In this document: positions 9,255-17,437 of the stretch, piece after piece | Numbering within the stretch: the first letter of the stretch is position 1 | Layout of the letters: each line of letters begins with the position of its first letter | Origin: Microbulbifer sp. YPW16 | GTDB lineage: Bacteria; Pseudomonadota; Gammaproteobacteria; Pseudomonadales; Cellvibrionaceae | Reading direction: 5' to 3' | Assembly: GCF_021290385.1 (NCBI RefSeq) | Contig: NZ_CP089928.1 | Location: 2,092,501 to 2,156,500, forward strand | Length of the DNA: 64,000 nucleotides | Position numbers and translations under genes: made by a program | Notes under the pieces: model-generated | Told to the model about the DNA's origin: nothing | Database searches by the model: none | Seen by the model: the letters and a program-made list of their open reading frames with translations, nothing else

Positions 9255-10184
9255 ATGCACAGAGTCAATCTACTCACATTACTGGCATTGAGTACATTAT
9301 TGAGTACCGGGCAGGCCACGGCCGCGCCGTCCAAGGCCGTGGCGGCGGGAGATAGTATCACCATGGGTTTTGCCGCTGACTGCACCGGCAACACCTGGTT
9401 TACCGGTGGTTTTTTCTGCCTGCTGGGCGGTGACCAACCGGAGCACAGCTGGTTCGATGGCTACGACTCGGACGTTTTCAGCGTACACGACCGCTACCTG
9501 CAGCTGGACCCGAATATTGCCGCCAACAAGGCGGCGGCAGAGTCCGGTGCTGAAATGCGCGGCGGCGGTGACAGCTTCAGCATCCAGGCAGACCGGATCC
9601 TGTCGCAGACACTGGTAGCTGACCATGTCGAAGTGGTGCTGGGCGGCAACGATATCTGCAACCGTGACTGCGTCGACCCGGCCAATTGTGGCGATCCGCT
9701 CTACACCGAGGCGGAATGGCGCTCGGCGGTCCAGGCCGGGCTGGATAAACTGGTCAACGGCTTGCCTGCCGGGTCCACGGTGCTGCTGGGCTCGGTGCCC
9801 AGGGTCCAGGACCTCTATGATGCCGGCGTGGCCAAGCAGACCGGTAACTGGCGGGTTAACTGCCAGAGTGCCTGGTCCACTTTCGGTATCTGCAGGATCG
9901 CTACCAATGACGGCACCCTCAATGGCGAGAGCTTTGCCACGCGCCTGGCCGGCGTAACCGCGGCACAGCGACTGTACAATGAGGTCCTGCAACAGGAAGC
10001 CACTGCCTACAATGGCGTCAACGGTGTCGAGGTGGTCGCTGAGTACAATGGCGAGAGCCAGCAGAATGTGGGCACCTTCCAGTTCGGCAAAGACGATATC
10101 GATGGTGGTGACTGCTTCCACCCGAGCCGGCAGGGCCAGAACAAGATTTCCGGCCTGATGTGGAACGGCAACCCGGACAAGTAA
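9255..10184 (+). CDS. Secreted SGNH/GDSL-type hydrolase
   Basis: 309 residues with a signal peptide (cleavage after ATAA, about residue 24). SGNH blocks are present: AAGDSITMG (Ser34), GGND (Asn132) and the C-terminal GGDCFHPSRQG with the Asp/His pair. Several extra Cys pairs (for example DICNRDC) suggest a disulfide-stabilised extracellular enzyme. It should hydrolyse esters, of lipids or acetylated glycans; the substrate is unknown. GGAG lies 7 nt before the ATG. It is transcribed alone toward a hairpin shared with the convergent downstream gene. Confidence 0.88.
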   Translation: MHRVNLLTLLALSTLLSTGQATAAPSKAVAAGDSITMGFAADCTGNTWFTGGFFCLLGGDQPEHSWFDGYDSDVFSVHDRYLQLDPNIAANKAAAESGAEMRGGGDSFSIQADRILSQTLVADHVEVVLGGNDICNRDCVDPANCGDPLYTEAEWRSAVQAGLDKLVNGLPAGSTVLLGSVPRVQDLYDAGVAKQTGNWRVNCQSAWSTFGICRIATNDGTLNGESFATRLAGVTAAQRLYNEVLQQEATAYNGVNGVEVVAEYNGESQQNVGTFQFGKDDIDGGDCFHPSRQGQNKISGLMWNGNPDK

Positions 10185-10193
10185 AACCTTCCG

Positions 10194-10234
10194 GTGAGCG
10201 GGCCCCGCCCTGGTGCGGGGCCATTACCGCTCAC
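10194..10234. terminator. Long hairpin between convergent genes
   Basis: GTGAGCG and CGCTCAC enclose an inner stem GGCCCCGC / GCGGGGCC. There is no clear T-run. It overlaps the last codon of the downstream minus-strand gene and probably blocks or terminates transcription from both sides. Confidence 0.6.
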
Positions 10235-11871
10235 TCGTCTGTGTCACTCCCTCCGGACTCATCCCCCCCCGATTCGCCCTCCTCGAAGTAACCCCGCTCC
10301 TCAACAACATACTGGATACGCTGCGGCAGCCCGTTGCGCATAAAGGTGACATCCACCACCTGCCCGCTGGTGAGCGCGTCCCACAGCTGGTTCTGGTCGC
10401 TGTGAACCCAGGTATCATTGACCCGCACCACCACGTCCCCCTCCTCCAGCCCCAGGGCGGCAAAGAATTCACTATCCTCGATCCCCTCCAGTTTCAGGAG
10501 GTTATGCCCATCCACCTGGTGCTCTGCCTCGACAAAGCGTTTTTCCAGTTCATCACGATTGCGCAACTGTTCCGCAAGCCATTTCCGGCCGAGCGGCAGG
10601 ACGCCCGAGGGGGCCACCAGTTTGCGCGTCTCTCCTTCCGGCTGCTCTATCCGGCGCATGGTTTCCTTGTCCCGGGGCTCCGGCGAGGTCAGCGGCACAT
10701 GTACCCCTTCCCCCTCCTGGCCACGGAGGGACAGGCGCTCCAGGGTTCCATCATTGTCCAGCAATACATGGTCTGCGCGGATGCTCTCCAGCCTGACCCC
10801 CTGCATCAGGCTGCTGCCATTGCTGAAGCTGGTCGCCGCCGCATCCTGCACAGCGATAAGGGCGGTGGAGTTGTCCCGCTCACTGGACACACTGGTGCCA
10901 GTCAATACCAGTGGCAGGTCAGTCTCCCCCGGCCCTCCGCCATTTATTGCAAACCGGCTGGCCTGCGGGTGTGGAATGGAGGAATCGTGGCCCAGGCGCT
11001 GGAGCTCGGCGTCGACCCAGTGCGCGTATTCCTCGTAGGGGCGCGGGCCACGAATATACAGCCCGTTGATAAACACCACCGGCACTGTCTCCAGCCCCAG
11101 CTCACCGGCCACAGCCAGGTCCCGCTGCAGCGCCGGTGCGCTGTCATGCGCCTCCATACACCGGGCAAAAGGTTCTCGCTGCAGACCCTGGACCCGGGCC
11201 AGCCGCAGGTAGGTTTCATCCCCCAGTTTCTGTGCCTGGGAATAGAGACCATCCGCGTAGGGCCAGCCCCGCTCCTGCTGCCGGGCACAGTGCACGGCGG
11301 CGGTCGCCCGTGGTCCCTCGCGGTGATAACGCAGCGGCAGGTCAAAATGCACCAGGCGCAGCCAGCCGGCGTAACTTTCCAGCAGCTGGCGCACTGTGGC
11401 CTGCAGCACGGCGCAATGCGGTGACTGGTAAGAGCAGAAGATACTGAGCGTAACCGGTGCATCGGGGTTACCGCGCAACGGGCGGCCGCCCACCGGCAGC
11501 TCCTCGCGCGGGGGAGCCGGAGGCTCCAGCAGCCACTCGGCACTGGCGCCGCCACCATCCCCGGCCTCCCGCTCCAGCAGCTGGCGCAATGCGCCGGCGC
11601 GCAGGCGATATTCGGCCAGGGCCAGGTCGTGTTGGGGTAACTGGATGCTACGGTCGAGTTCGGCCAGGGTTATTTCCCGCTCACCGATACGGGCCACCAC
11701 CAGGGGCTCTCCGCCCTGTGCACTCGTCCTGCCCGGGGCCGATTCCCCATCGGTGCAGGCGGACAACAGCAGGGCCGCCAGCACCGCAGCAGTGGCGCGA
11801 ATGCACGAGCCAGGGCAAGGGAAAGAGAAAGGAACATAAATAAGGGGAACATGAATCAGGAATCCGGTCAC
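10231..11871 (-). CDS. Lipoprotein fusing a DsbA-like thioredoxin fold, a GspC-like HR domain and a PDZ domain
   Basis: 546 residues from a GTG start with GGAGGA 4 nt upstream. A lipobox LLLSAC gives a lipidated Cys39. About 57-110 resembles a SurA/PpiC-type N-terminal segment (VARIGEREITLAELD). About 130-295 is a DsbA-like thioredoxin fold with GNPDAPVTLSIF and the cis-Pro segment TVPVVFING. The active site reads SPHC (150-153), so the first Cys of CxxC is Ser, with another Cys at 146. About 315-390 (SVSSERDNSTALIAVQD to LERLSLRG) resembles the HR domain of type II secretion protein GspC, and about 430-525 is PDZ-like. No type II secretion genes are near. It may be a chaperone or substrate-binding protein of the envelope. 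Confidence 0.75.
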   Translation of the reverse strand: MTGFLIHVPLIYVPFSFPCPGSCIRATAAVLAALLLSACTDGESAPGRTSAQGGEPLVVARIGEREITLAELDRSIQLPQHDLALAEYRLRAGALRQLLEREAGDGGGASAEWLLEPPAPPREELPVGGRPLRGNPDAPVTLSIFCSYQSPHCAVLQATVRQLLESYAGWLRLVHFDLPLRYHREGPRATAAVHCARQQERGWPYADGLYSQAQKLGDETYLRLARVQGLQREPFARCMEAHDSAPALQRDLAVAGELGLETVPVVFINGLYIRGPRPYEEYAHWVDAELQRLGHDSSIPHPQASRFAINGGGPGETDLPLVLTGTSVSSERDNSTALIAVQDAAATSFSNGSSLMQGVRLESIRADHVLLDNDGTLERLSLRGQEGEGVHVPLTSPEPRDKETMRRIEQPEGETRKLVAPSGVLPLGRKWLAEQLRNRDELEKRFVEAEHQVDGHNLLKLEGIEDSEFFAALGLEEGDVVVRVNDTWVHSDQNQLWDALTSGQVVDVTFMRNGLPQRIQYVVEERGYFEEGESGGDESGGSDTDE

Positions 11872-12012
11872 CGCTTCCTCCCATTTATCGCTTTTATTGT
11901 CATCGGGGCATTCATTCTAGCGTGGCTGCGACGGATGCCGCCGGTAGCGGGTTGGAATGGCGTTACGGCAGGTACGGATATGCGCCAGAATTTCCTTCGA
12001 TGCCGTGAATGA
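11851..12012 (+). CDS. Possible 53-residue single-span membrane protein
   Basis: An ATG three bases after AAGGGG opens a 53-codon frame. The product has a polar start (MNQESGHRF), one hydrophobic span (about residues 10-25), then the positive WLRR flank. It overlaps the 5' end of the divergent DsbA/GspC-like gene by 21 bp, so one of the two starts may be wrong or they may share regulation. The rest of the gap to 12189 holds nothing I recognise apart from presumed promoters. Evidence is limited to ribosome site and composition. Confidence 0.3.
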   Translation: MNQESGHRFLPFIAFIVIGAFILAWLRRMPPVAGWNGVTAGTDMRQNFLRCRE

Positions 12013-12189
12013 ATCGACGTGACACGGGTTACCCGTGTCTGCCCCAACAGAAAATACCAAATGTCACTTTTGTCAGGCGCCTTTACTCAAACACCGCGAC
12101 AGCGGAAATTTTCGTAGCTACCTGCATCCAGCCGGCGCCTGCACCGCGTCCTAGGGACAGAACCAGAGAAATCGGAGAACAGCATTCCC

Positions 12190-12981
12190 ATGTGGAAACC
12201 ACTTATCCTCACCAGTGCCCTGGCACTGGCCGGCCAGGCGGCCGCCAGTGACATCAATCTTGAAATAAATGACCAGGATAGCTGCAACGCAGACCTGCAC
12301 TATCACGTACAGGTGGGCCCGGACTTTTTCCAGACTTTTGCCAAGCCTGAAGACGATGAAGCCCTGGTGATCTTCCAGTCGCCGGACAAGCTGCTGGTGG
12401 AGGGTAACCCGGTGGATATCTCTGCAGAGCAGGGTGAGCAGCTACAGCGTTACCACGGCGAGCTGTACGGGGCCAGCCGGGAATTGACGATGATCTCCCT
12501 GGATGCGGTGGATATCGCCCTGACCGGCGTTTCCGTAGCCCTGGCCGCGCTCGCCGGACAGGATCACCCCAACTTCAACGGGCTGCAGCAAACTTCCGCC
12601 GAGATACGCGAGCGGGCCCAGCAGCGCTTTGATGTCGAAGGCAATGTATTCGTATTTGGCGACCAGGGTGTCGGGGATTTTATCGAGGAGACCATCGGTG
12701 AGGACCTGGAACCGCGTATCGAAGAGCTCGCCATGGATTCCGCCGGCAGTATCGCCTGGCACGCGCTGAAAGCCGTGTTTACCGGCGGCCGCAGTATCGA
12801 ACGCAACGCAGAAAAGCTGGCCGAGGAAGTGGAGCGCGATGTCGAGGCCCGGGCAGAAGTGCTCGAGGCCAGGGCAGAGAAGTTCTGCGCCCAGCTGGAA
12901 ACCCTGGACCAGCAGGAAGAGGCGCTGCACGCATCCATTCCCGCCCTTTCAGGCTACGACCTGGTCACCCTGGAAGAGTGA
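12190..12981 (+). CDS. DUF2884/YggN-like periplasmic protein
   Basis: 263 residues with a signal peptide (cleavage after AAAS, about residue 20). The mature part begins with a Cys-containing segment (DSCNADLHYHVQVGPDF). It then has an acidic helical body (EERAELE-type repeats at about 210-245) with one late Cys (KFCAQLE) that could pair with the first. The pattern fits E. coli YggN (DUF2884), whose role is unknown. It stands alone, with a terminator right after the stop. Confidence 0.75.
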   Translation: MWKPLILTSALALAGQAAASDINLEINDQDSCNADLHYHVQVGPDFFQTFAKPEDDEALVIFQSPDKLLVEGNPVDISAEQGEQLQRYHGELYGASRELTMISLDAVDIALTGVSVALAALAGQDHPNFNGLQQTSAEIRERAQQRFDVEGNVFVFGDQGVGDFIEETIGEDLEPRIEELAMDSAGSIAWHALKAVFTGGRSIERNAEKLAEEVERDVEARAEVLEARAEKFCAQLETLDQQEEALHASIPALSGYDLVTLEE

Positions 12982-13002
12982 ACTGATTGACCCCCCGCTT
13001 AG

Positions 13003-13024
13003 GGCCGCGCAAGCGGCCTTTTTT
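13003..13024 (+). terminator. Rho-independent terminator
   Basis: GGCCGC, a GCAA tetraloop and GCGGCC are followed by a run of T. It ends the YggN-like gene. Confidence 0.9.
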
Positions 13025-13138
13025 ATTGGTGCCCGCCAGCCTTTACCCGCACCCGACTCCCTGCCTGCAAACCCCGCCGGTCCTGACACCGCCCCGGGCC
13101 GGCCAAACCCACAGTCCGGCCGGCGAAGCGGCTATCGG

Positions 13139-15532
13139 TCAGATCGGCGAGCCCGGCGGCATGGCCTGCAGCTCATCCGCCTTCGGCTCCAGCTTGCCGC
13201 TGGTAAAGGCCGCGATTCTCTGGGCCTGGTAGTAGTAGTGGGCGTTATAGCCCTCGGCATCATCACCGAACAGCTTCATGCGCCCGATGCTGTGCTGGAT
13301 CCGCGCCAGCTCCATGCTCGCCCTGGCCCGCACAGATTCCGCGGCCCCGGCATTGCCGGCCAGCAGCATCAGGTGGTGGAAATAGGCATGGTTGACCCGC
13401 TGGTGAATCGCTGCCGCCAGCCCGTCGTAGGCGCCGTTGTCCAGAGCTTTTTCGGTCAGGCTTTCCAGCACCGTGGCGAATCCCGGGTGTCCCGCACGGC
13501 GGGCCGACTGCTCTTCCAGGCGTGCGGCACGCTCGGGATTCAGCAGGATTGAAAGGGTGTGGCCGGCCGCCGCCTCGGCCATGGATACCGCATCAAAAGC
13601 GACGCCGGTGCGGGCCGGAAAGCTCTCCGCGGTGCGGCTGTAGCCATAGGACTTCGGTGGCAGCAACTGTAGCACCCGCTCGGACAGGGCCAGGAATTCC
13701 GGCTCCAGGGTGGAGACCAGTGCATCCACTGCCTGGCGCTGCTCATCCGCAGGCACCAGGTTGTAGGACACCTGTTCGGCATCGTTGTAGAGGTAATCGT
13801 AATCCAGCCCGCCGATCAGCTTGCCCACCGCCTCGGCCTGGAAGCGATAGCCGTAGTAGACCGGTACCAGCGTCTCCTCCAGTGCCGAACGCGGTGCATC
13901 CGCCGGGTTGGCCGCGCTGGAGAAGTTATCCAGGGCATGGCGGCGCAGCTCGGCCATACGGGCGAACTCCGCCAGTGGCTCGGCGCCGTTATCCCAGAGG
14001 TGGGAGTCCGCATGGGCGTCATTGATGTCGCGGGAGTCCGGGTCGGAGATAAAGCGCAGGCCCTGCCCTGTGGCGTCCTCGATCACGGCTGCCAGGTACG
14101 CCTGCTCATCCACCGCCTCGCCATAGCCGTAGCGCACCGCCAGCTTGTCCCACTCACCGATACCGGTGTCATAGGCCTGCGCCAGCTGCATCTCCTCGCC
14201 CCGCAGGGTTACCAGGGGGGCCGGGTAGTCCATTACCGAGGCACGCTCACTGGCACTGGCGATAAAGTTATGGGCCAGGCCCAGCGTATGGCCCACCTCG
14301 TGGGCGCTCAGCTGGCGAATACGTGCCAGGGCCAGCTCTTTCAGCGCAGAGGTATCTGCATCCCCGTCGCCATAGGGCTGCAGCAGGCCCTGGGCGATCA
14401 GGTAGTCCTGCCGCACACGCAGGGAGCCCAGGGTCACGTTGCCCTTGAGGATTTCCCCGGTGCGCGGGTCGGCAATGGCATAGCCGTAGGACCAGCCACG
14501 AGTGGAGCGGTGCACCCAGTTGATCACGTTGTAGCGGATATCCAGCGGGTCGGCCCCTTCCGGTAACAGTTTCACCTGGAAGGCATTCTTGTACCCGGCC
14601 GCCTCGAATGCCTGGTTCCACCAGCTGGCGCCGTCAATCAGGGCACTGCGCACCGGCTCCGGCACCCCCGGGTCGACGTAATAGACGATCGGCTCCACCG
14701 GCTCGTCACTGCCCGGTTTCTTTTCCAGGCGATGGCGATAGATAAAGCGCTGGTCCAGCGGCTGGTCGATCGCGGTGGCATAGTCGCGGAAGATAAACGG
14801 GAAATAACCACTGCGGCTGTGGAATGCACGCGGGCGGTAGCCGTCATCCGGCAGCTCCACCAGGGAAATATGCTGGCGCAGGGAAACCAGGGTCGGCGTC
14901 GGCACCACCTCGTTCAGGTACTTGCCGGGATTGCCACCGGCAAATGTCAGCTGCGCCTCGAATTCGCTGTTGCGGGGAAAGTTCTTCGTACGCGGCAGGT
15001 AAACCGCGGATTTGGAGACGTCGACGCTATAAGTGCCCTGCTCGGTCGATTTGAGCCGGCTGGCAATCCCATGCTGGTCACTGAGCAGGAAGGGGGTGAA
15101 ATCAATCAACAGGGTATCGCCATCCCGCGCCACCGCCTCGAAGCCCCACAGCACCGAGGAGGCAAAAGCCTCCCGCACCGCCTGGCGCTCGGCGGCGTTA
15201 TCGGAGTGGGCCCGGTACTGCATATTGCGCTGGTGCAGCAGGACCTTGTTGCCCACCCGCTCGAAGCGCACCAGCCGGTTCTCGCCACCCTGGTTACGGT
15301 CCAGTCCCACCGGGTTGGAGCCCAGGCCCTGGGCCAGGCCGGTCAGCAGCAGGAATTCCCGGTCGAACTCATCCACCTCCAGCAGGATGCGGCCGGTGGT
15401 GTCGTCCCAGTAGAAATCGTAGTAGCCGGGCTGGCGCTCCATGCCGGCGGCGTATTCAGAGATACTGGCGGCCTGCGCGGTGACCGCGGCCAGTGCCAGT
15501 ATCACGGCGATCAGTCCCATGCGTAGCTTCAT
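13139..15532 (-). CDS. Exported zinc metalloprotease with DUF5117/DUF4953-type architecture
   Basis: The start at 15532 (GGGGAG 4 nt upstream) gives 797 residues with a signal peptide ending AQAA. The zinc-binding motif HEVGHTLGLAH (His411, His415, His421) is of the metzincin type, followed by a Met-containing SVMDYPAPLV that fits a Met-turn. The long N-terminal beta-rich part (YYDFYWDDTTGRILLEV onward) matches the DUF5117-type region found in these large zinc-dependent proteases. It probably degrades proteins in the periplasm or outside the cell. An in-frame ATG 66 bp upstream would lengthen the signal implausibly. Confidence 0.88.
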   Translation of the reverse strand: MKLRMGLIAVILALAAVTAQAASISEYAAGMERQPGYYDFYWDDTTGRILLEVDEFDREFLLLTGLAQGLGSNPVGLDRNQGGENRLVRFERVGNKVLLHQRNMQYRAHSDNAAERQAVREAFASSVLWGFEAVARDGDTLLIDFTPFLLSDQHGIASRLKSTEQGTYSVDVSKSAVYLPRTKNFPRNSEFEAQLTFAGGNPGKYLNEVVPTPTLVSLRQHISLVELPDDGYRPRAFHSRSGYFPFIFRDYATAIDQPLDQRFIYRHRLEKKPGSDEPVEPIVYYVDPGVPEPVRSALIDGASWWNQAFEAAGYKNAFQVKLLPEGADPLDIRYNVINWVHRSTRGWSYGYAIADPRTGEILKGNVTLGSLRVRQDYLIAQGLLQPYGDGDADTSALKELALARIRQLSAHEVGHTLGLAHNFIASASERASVMDYPAPLVTLRGEEMQLAQAYDTGIGEWDKLAVRYGYGEAVDEQAYLAAVIEDATGQGLRFISDPDSRDINDAHADSHLWDNGAEPLAEFARMAELRRHALDNFSSAANPADAPRSALEETLVPVYYGYRFQAEAVGKLIGGLDYDYLYNDAEQVSYNLVPADEQRQAVDALVSTLEPEFLALSERVLQLLPPKSYGYSRTAESFPARTGVAFDAVSMAEAAAGHTLSILLNPERAARLEEQSARRAGHPGFATVLESLTEKALDNGAYDGLAAAIHQRVNHAYFHHLMLLAGNAGAAESVRARASMELARIQHSIGRMKLFGDDAEGYNAHYYYQAQRIAAFTSGKLEPKADELQAMPPGSPI

Positions 15533-15703
15533 GTCACTCCCCAATTGGTCGTTATTCTGGTGCGCGGCAGGACTATAATCAGTGCCACAGGTCCGCACCT
15601 GGCAAGTTCGGTAAATGCTGGGACCTAGGTTATCAGGCCCGGAGAAGATCGCGAACCTGTCCGGCGCTTCCGTGACCGCCGGGGCGCAGCTGGTGATCAG
15701 GAG

Positions 15704-16195
15704 TCACTGGGCAGTACTCTTCAGCAACAGCTCCCCCTCGATCGGCACGAAGCGAGAGGCCGCGTGCCTCAGGGAGCCGGCTGTCAGCGAGGGCACCCCG
15801 TATACCTCGACCGGGATACCAAACTTCGATCGGATTCGGTCGGCCAACAGGTCGAAGTCACCGTCCCCGGAGGCCAGTACGAGCACATCGGATCCCGCCG
15901 CACAGTCCAGCGCATCGATAGTAATTCCCACATCCCAGTCACCCTTGGCAGAGCCGTCGGCACGCTGGATAAAAGGCTTCAGCTTCACTTCGAAGCCAAT
16001 CCCGCGCAGGATATTCTGGAACTGGCGCTGCTTCTCGTCGCCTCTATCGATGGCATAGGCAATTGCGCTCACCACTTCCCGTCCGGCGGTCGCCTGGCGC
16101 CAGAAGGCGTTGTAGTCGAAATTACGCCCATACGCATGGCGGGTGGTGTAGTAGATATTCTGGACATCCACCAGCAGGGAAACCCGATCGGCCAT
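15704..16195 (-). CDS. NYN domain (LabA/DUF88) putative ribonuclease
   Basis: 163 residues spanning a PIN-like NYN domain. The metal-binding acidic residues can be seen in LLVDVQNIYY (Asp10), KGDWDVGITIDAL and LASGDGDFDLL. NYN proteins are Mg-dependent RNases or RNA-processing factors in the cytoplasm. AGGAG precedes the ATG by a short spacer. It is transcribed after the DTW-domain gene with a 100-bp gap. Target RNA is unknown. Confidence 0.88.
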   Translation of the reverse strand: MADRVSLLVDVQNIYYTTRHAYGRNFDYNAFWRQATAGREVVSAIAYAIDRGDEKQRQFQNILRGIGFEVKLKPFIQRADGSAKGDWDVGITIDALDCAAGSDVLVLASGDGDFDLLADRIRSKFGIPVEVYGVPSLTAGSLRHAASRFVPIEGELLLKSTAQ

Positions 16196-16295
16196 TAAGG
16201 ACTCCTGTTATGCTTGATGACCGGTTTCAGCCGGGCAGCCAGCAATACTTTTGAAACAGAAAATTTAATATCCTGGCAATTCCAGCCCGGGCCCT

Positions 16296-16760
16296 TTATC
16301 GCTGGTTGAATCGCCCGAACTCCTCTCGCAAATTCTCTGCCACCGCACCAAATCCTTTCGCCTGCAGAAGCTCAATCACGCACTCGGCCGTGCACAACCC
16401 GCCCTCCCGCTGGTTGCGGCGCAGGCAGTAAGCGGACTCAATCCCCGGATCCAGGCTCACCCGTTCCGCCCCCTTGAAATAGGGGCTGCGGTTATACATC
16501 TTACGGGCCTCCTGCCAGGTGGCGTCCAGCAGGATGAATGTTTCGAAGGCGGAAACCGGTTTCAGGGACAGCCCGGATTCAGTCCCAGGATAAACAAGTG
16601 CGGCATCGCCAGCCTGGATCAGCTCGACTATTTCAGGATCAGGGTGGCGGCGCTGCCAGATGACCCGCCGGACCAGATCGCCACATGTGGCTGTGGCGAT
16701 TGAGCCAGTGTTTGTCGGGCGGTGTATCTCGCGTTCGTGGGTAAGCAGGTAAATCTTCAA
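16296..16760 (-). CDS. DTW domain protein, TapT-like tRNA-uridine aminocarboxypropyltransferase
   Basis: 154 residues. Family motifs: THEREIHRPTNTGSIA near the N-terminus and LLDATWQEARKMYNRSP (the DTW motif). C-terminal Cys residues lie in YCLRRNQREGGLCTAE. TapT enzymes transfer the 3-amino-3-carboxypropyl group from SAM to U47 of tRNA. Unlike E. coli TapT, this form lacks the N-terminal Cys cluster. The start is a TTG without a good ribosome site, and a stop codon lies 12 codons upstream in frame, so the gene may be a short subfamily member or slightly truncated. Confidence 0.75.
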   Translation of the reverse strand: MKIYLLTHEREIHRPTNTGSIATATCGDLVRRVIWQRRHPDPEIVELIQAGDAALVYPGTESGLSLKPVSAFETFILLDATWQEARKMYNRSPYFKGAERVSLDPGIESAYCLRRNQREGGLCTAECVIELLQAKGFGAVAENLREEFGRFNQR

Positions 16761-17437
16761 GAGGCAACGGCCGGTAACTGGAATGCAAAAATGCTACGGA
16801 AACTAACTCTGGACCTAGCGTACCATCCCACTGCCAGTTTCAGCCAGACACCGCCAGCCTCGGGCGAACCGCTTTCAGGTGCGTGACACGGCGCTGGCAC
16901 TGCTGCTTGGAAGCGATCATCAGCCAGCGCCAGCCCCCGGTCGGTCGTCAATGCTATTTTTTCGGCAACAGATGGGGCTATACGCGCCGCAAAGAGCGCA
17001 CAGCATCATACCCGGCGCTGCTTCGGGTATCGCCTCAGTTTCAGGTATTCAGGATGCAGCATGACCAGGCATGCACCTAGACTCCATACACATCGGCATA
17101 AATGCGCAGCTAGCCAGCGTAGGCGATGGGAACATCCTCACTGCAAAAACACACTTGCCGCTCATTGCGCATTGTATCGGATCACATGCCGGTGGTGCCC
17201 ACAAGATCGAGCCTGGACAAGCAGGCCATGAATCACTTCTTGAACACATGGCCTAAGAATAAAAAATGAACTGAATCCGGTAAAATTGAGCGTCATAAGC
17301 TTAGCCGTACCGCAATTATTCCATGACTTTAAGTCATAGACCCCAATTATAATTACTTATACAAATCTCACGGCTGGTAAGATAGCATTGAAAAAAGTCC
17401 GGGAATTCACCTTTATAATTACTGATTATTTTATCCT
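16761..17437. other. Intergenic stretch without recognised genes
   Basis: Several frames of 60-66 codons overlap one another on both strands (16757-17256). None has a good ribosome site or a protein-like composition. The last 200 bp (17250-17437) become AT-rich, like the neighbouring lipoprotein gene, so the composition boundary lies here. Confidence 0.5.

Noticed and set aside
10231..11871. Plain DsbA oxidoreductase
   Set aside because: The CxxC is broken and the C-terminal half has GspC-HR-like and PDZ-like parts, so a simple DsbA label would mislead.
16879..17256. Several 60-66 codon frames between the DTW and repeat-lipoprotein genes
   Set aside because: Overlapping frames on both strands without ribosome sites or protein-like composition.
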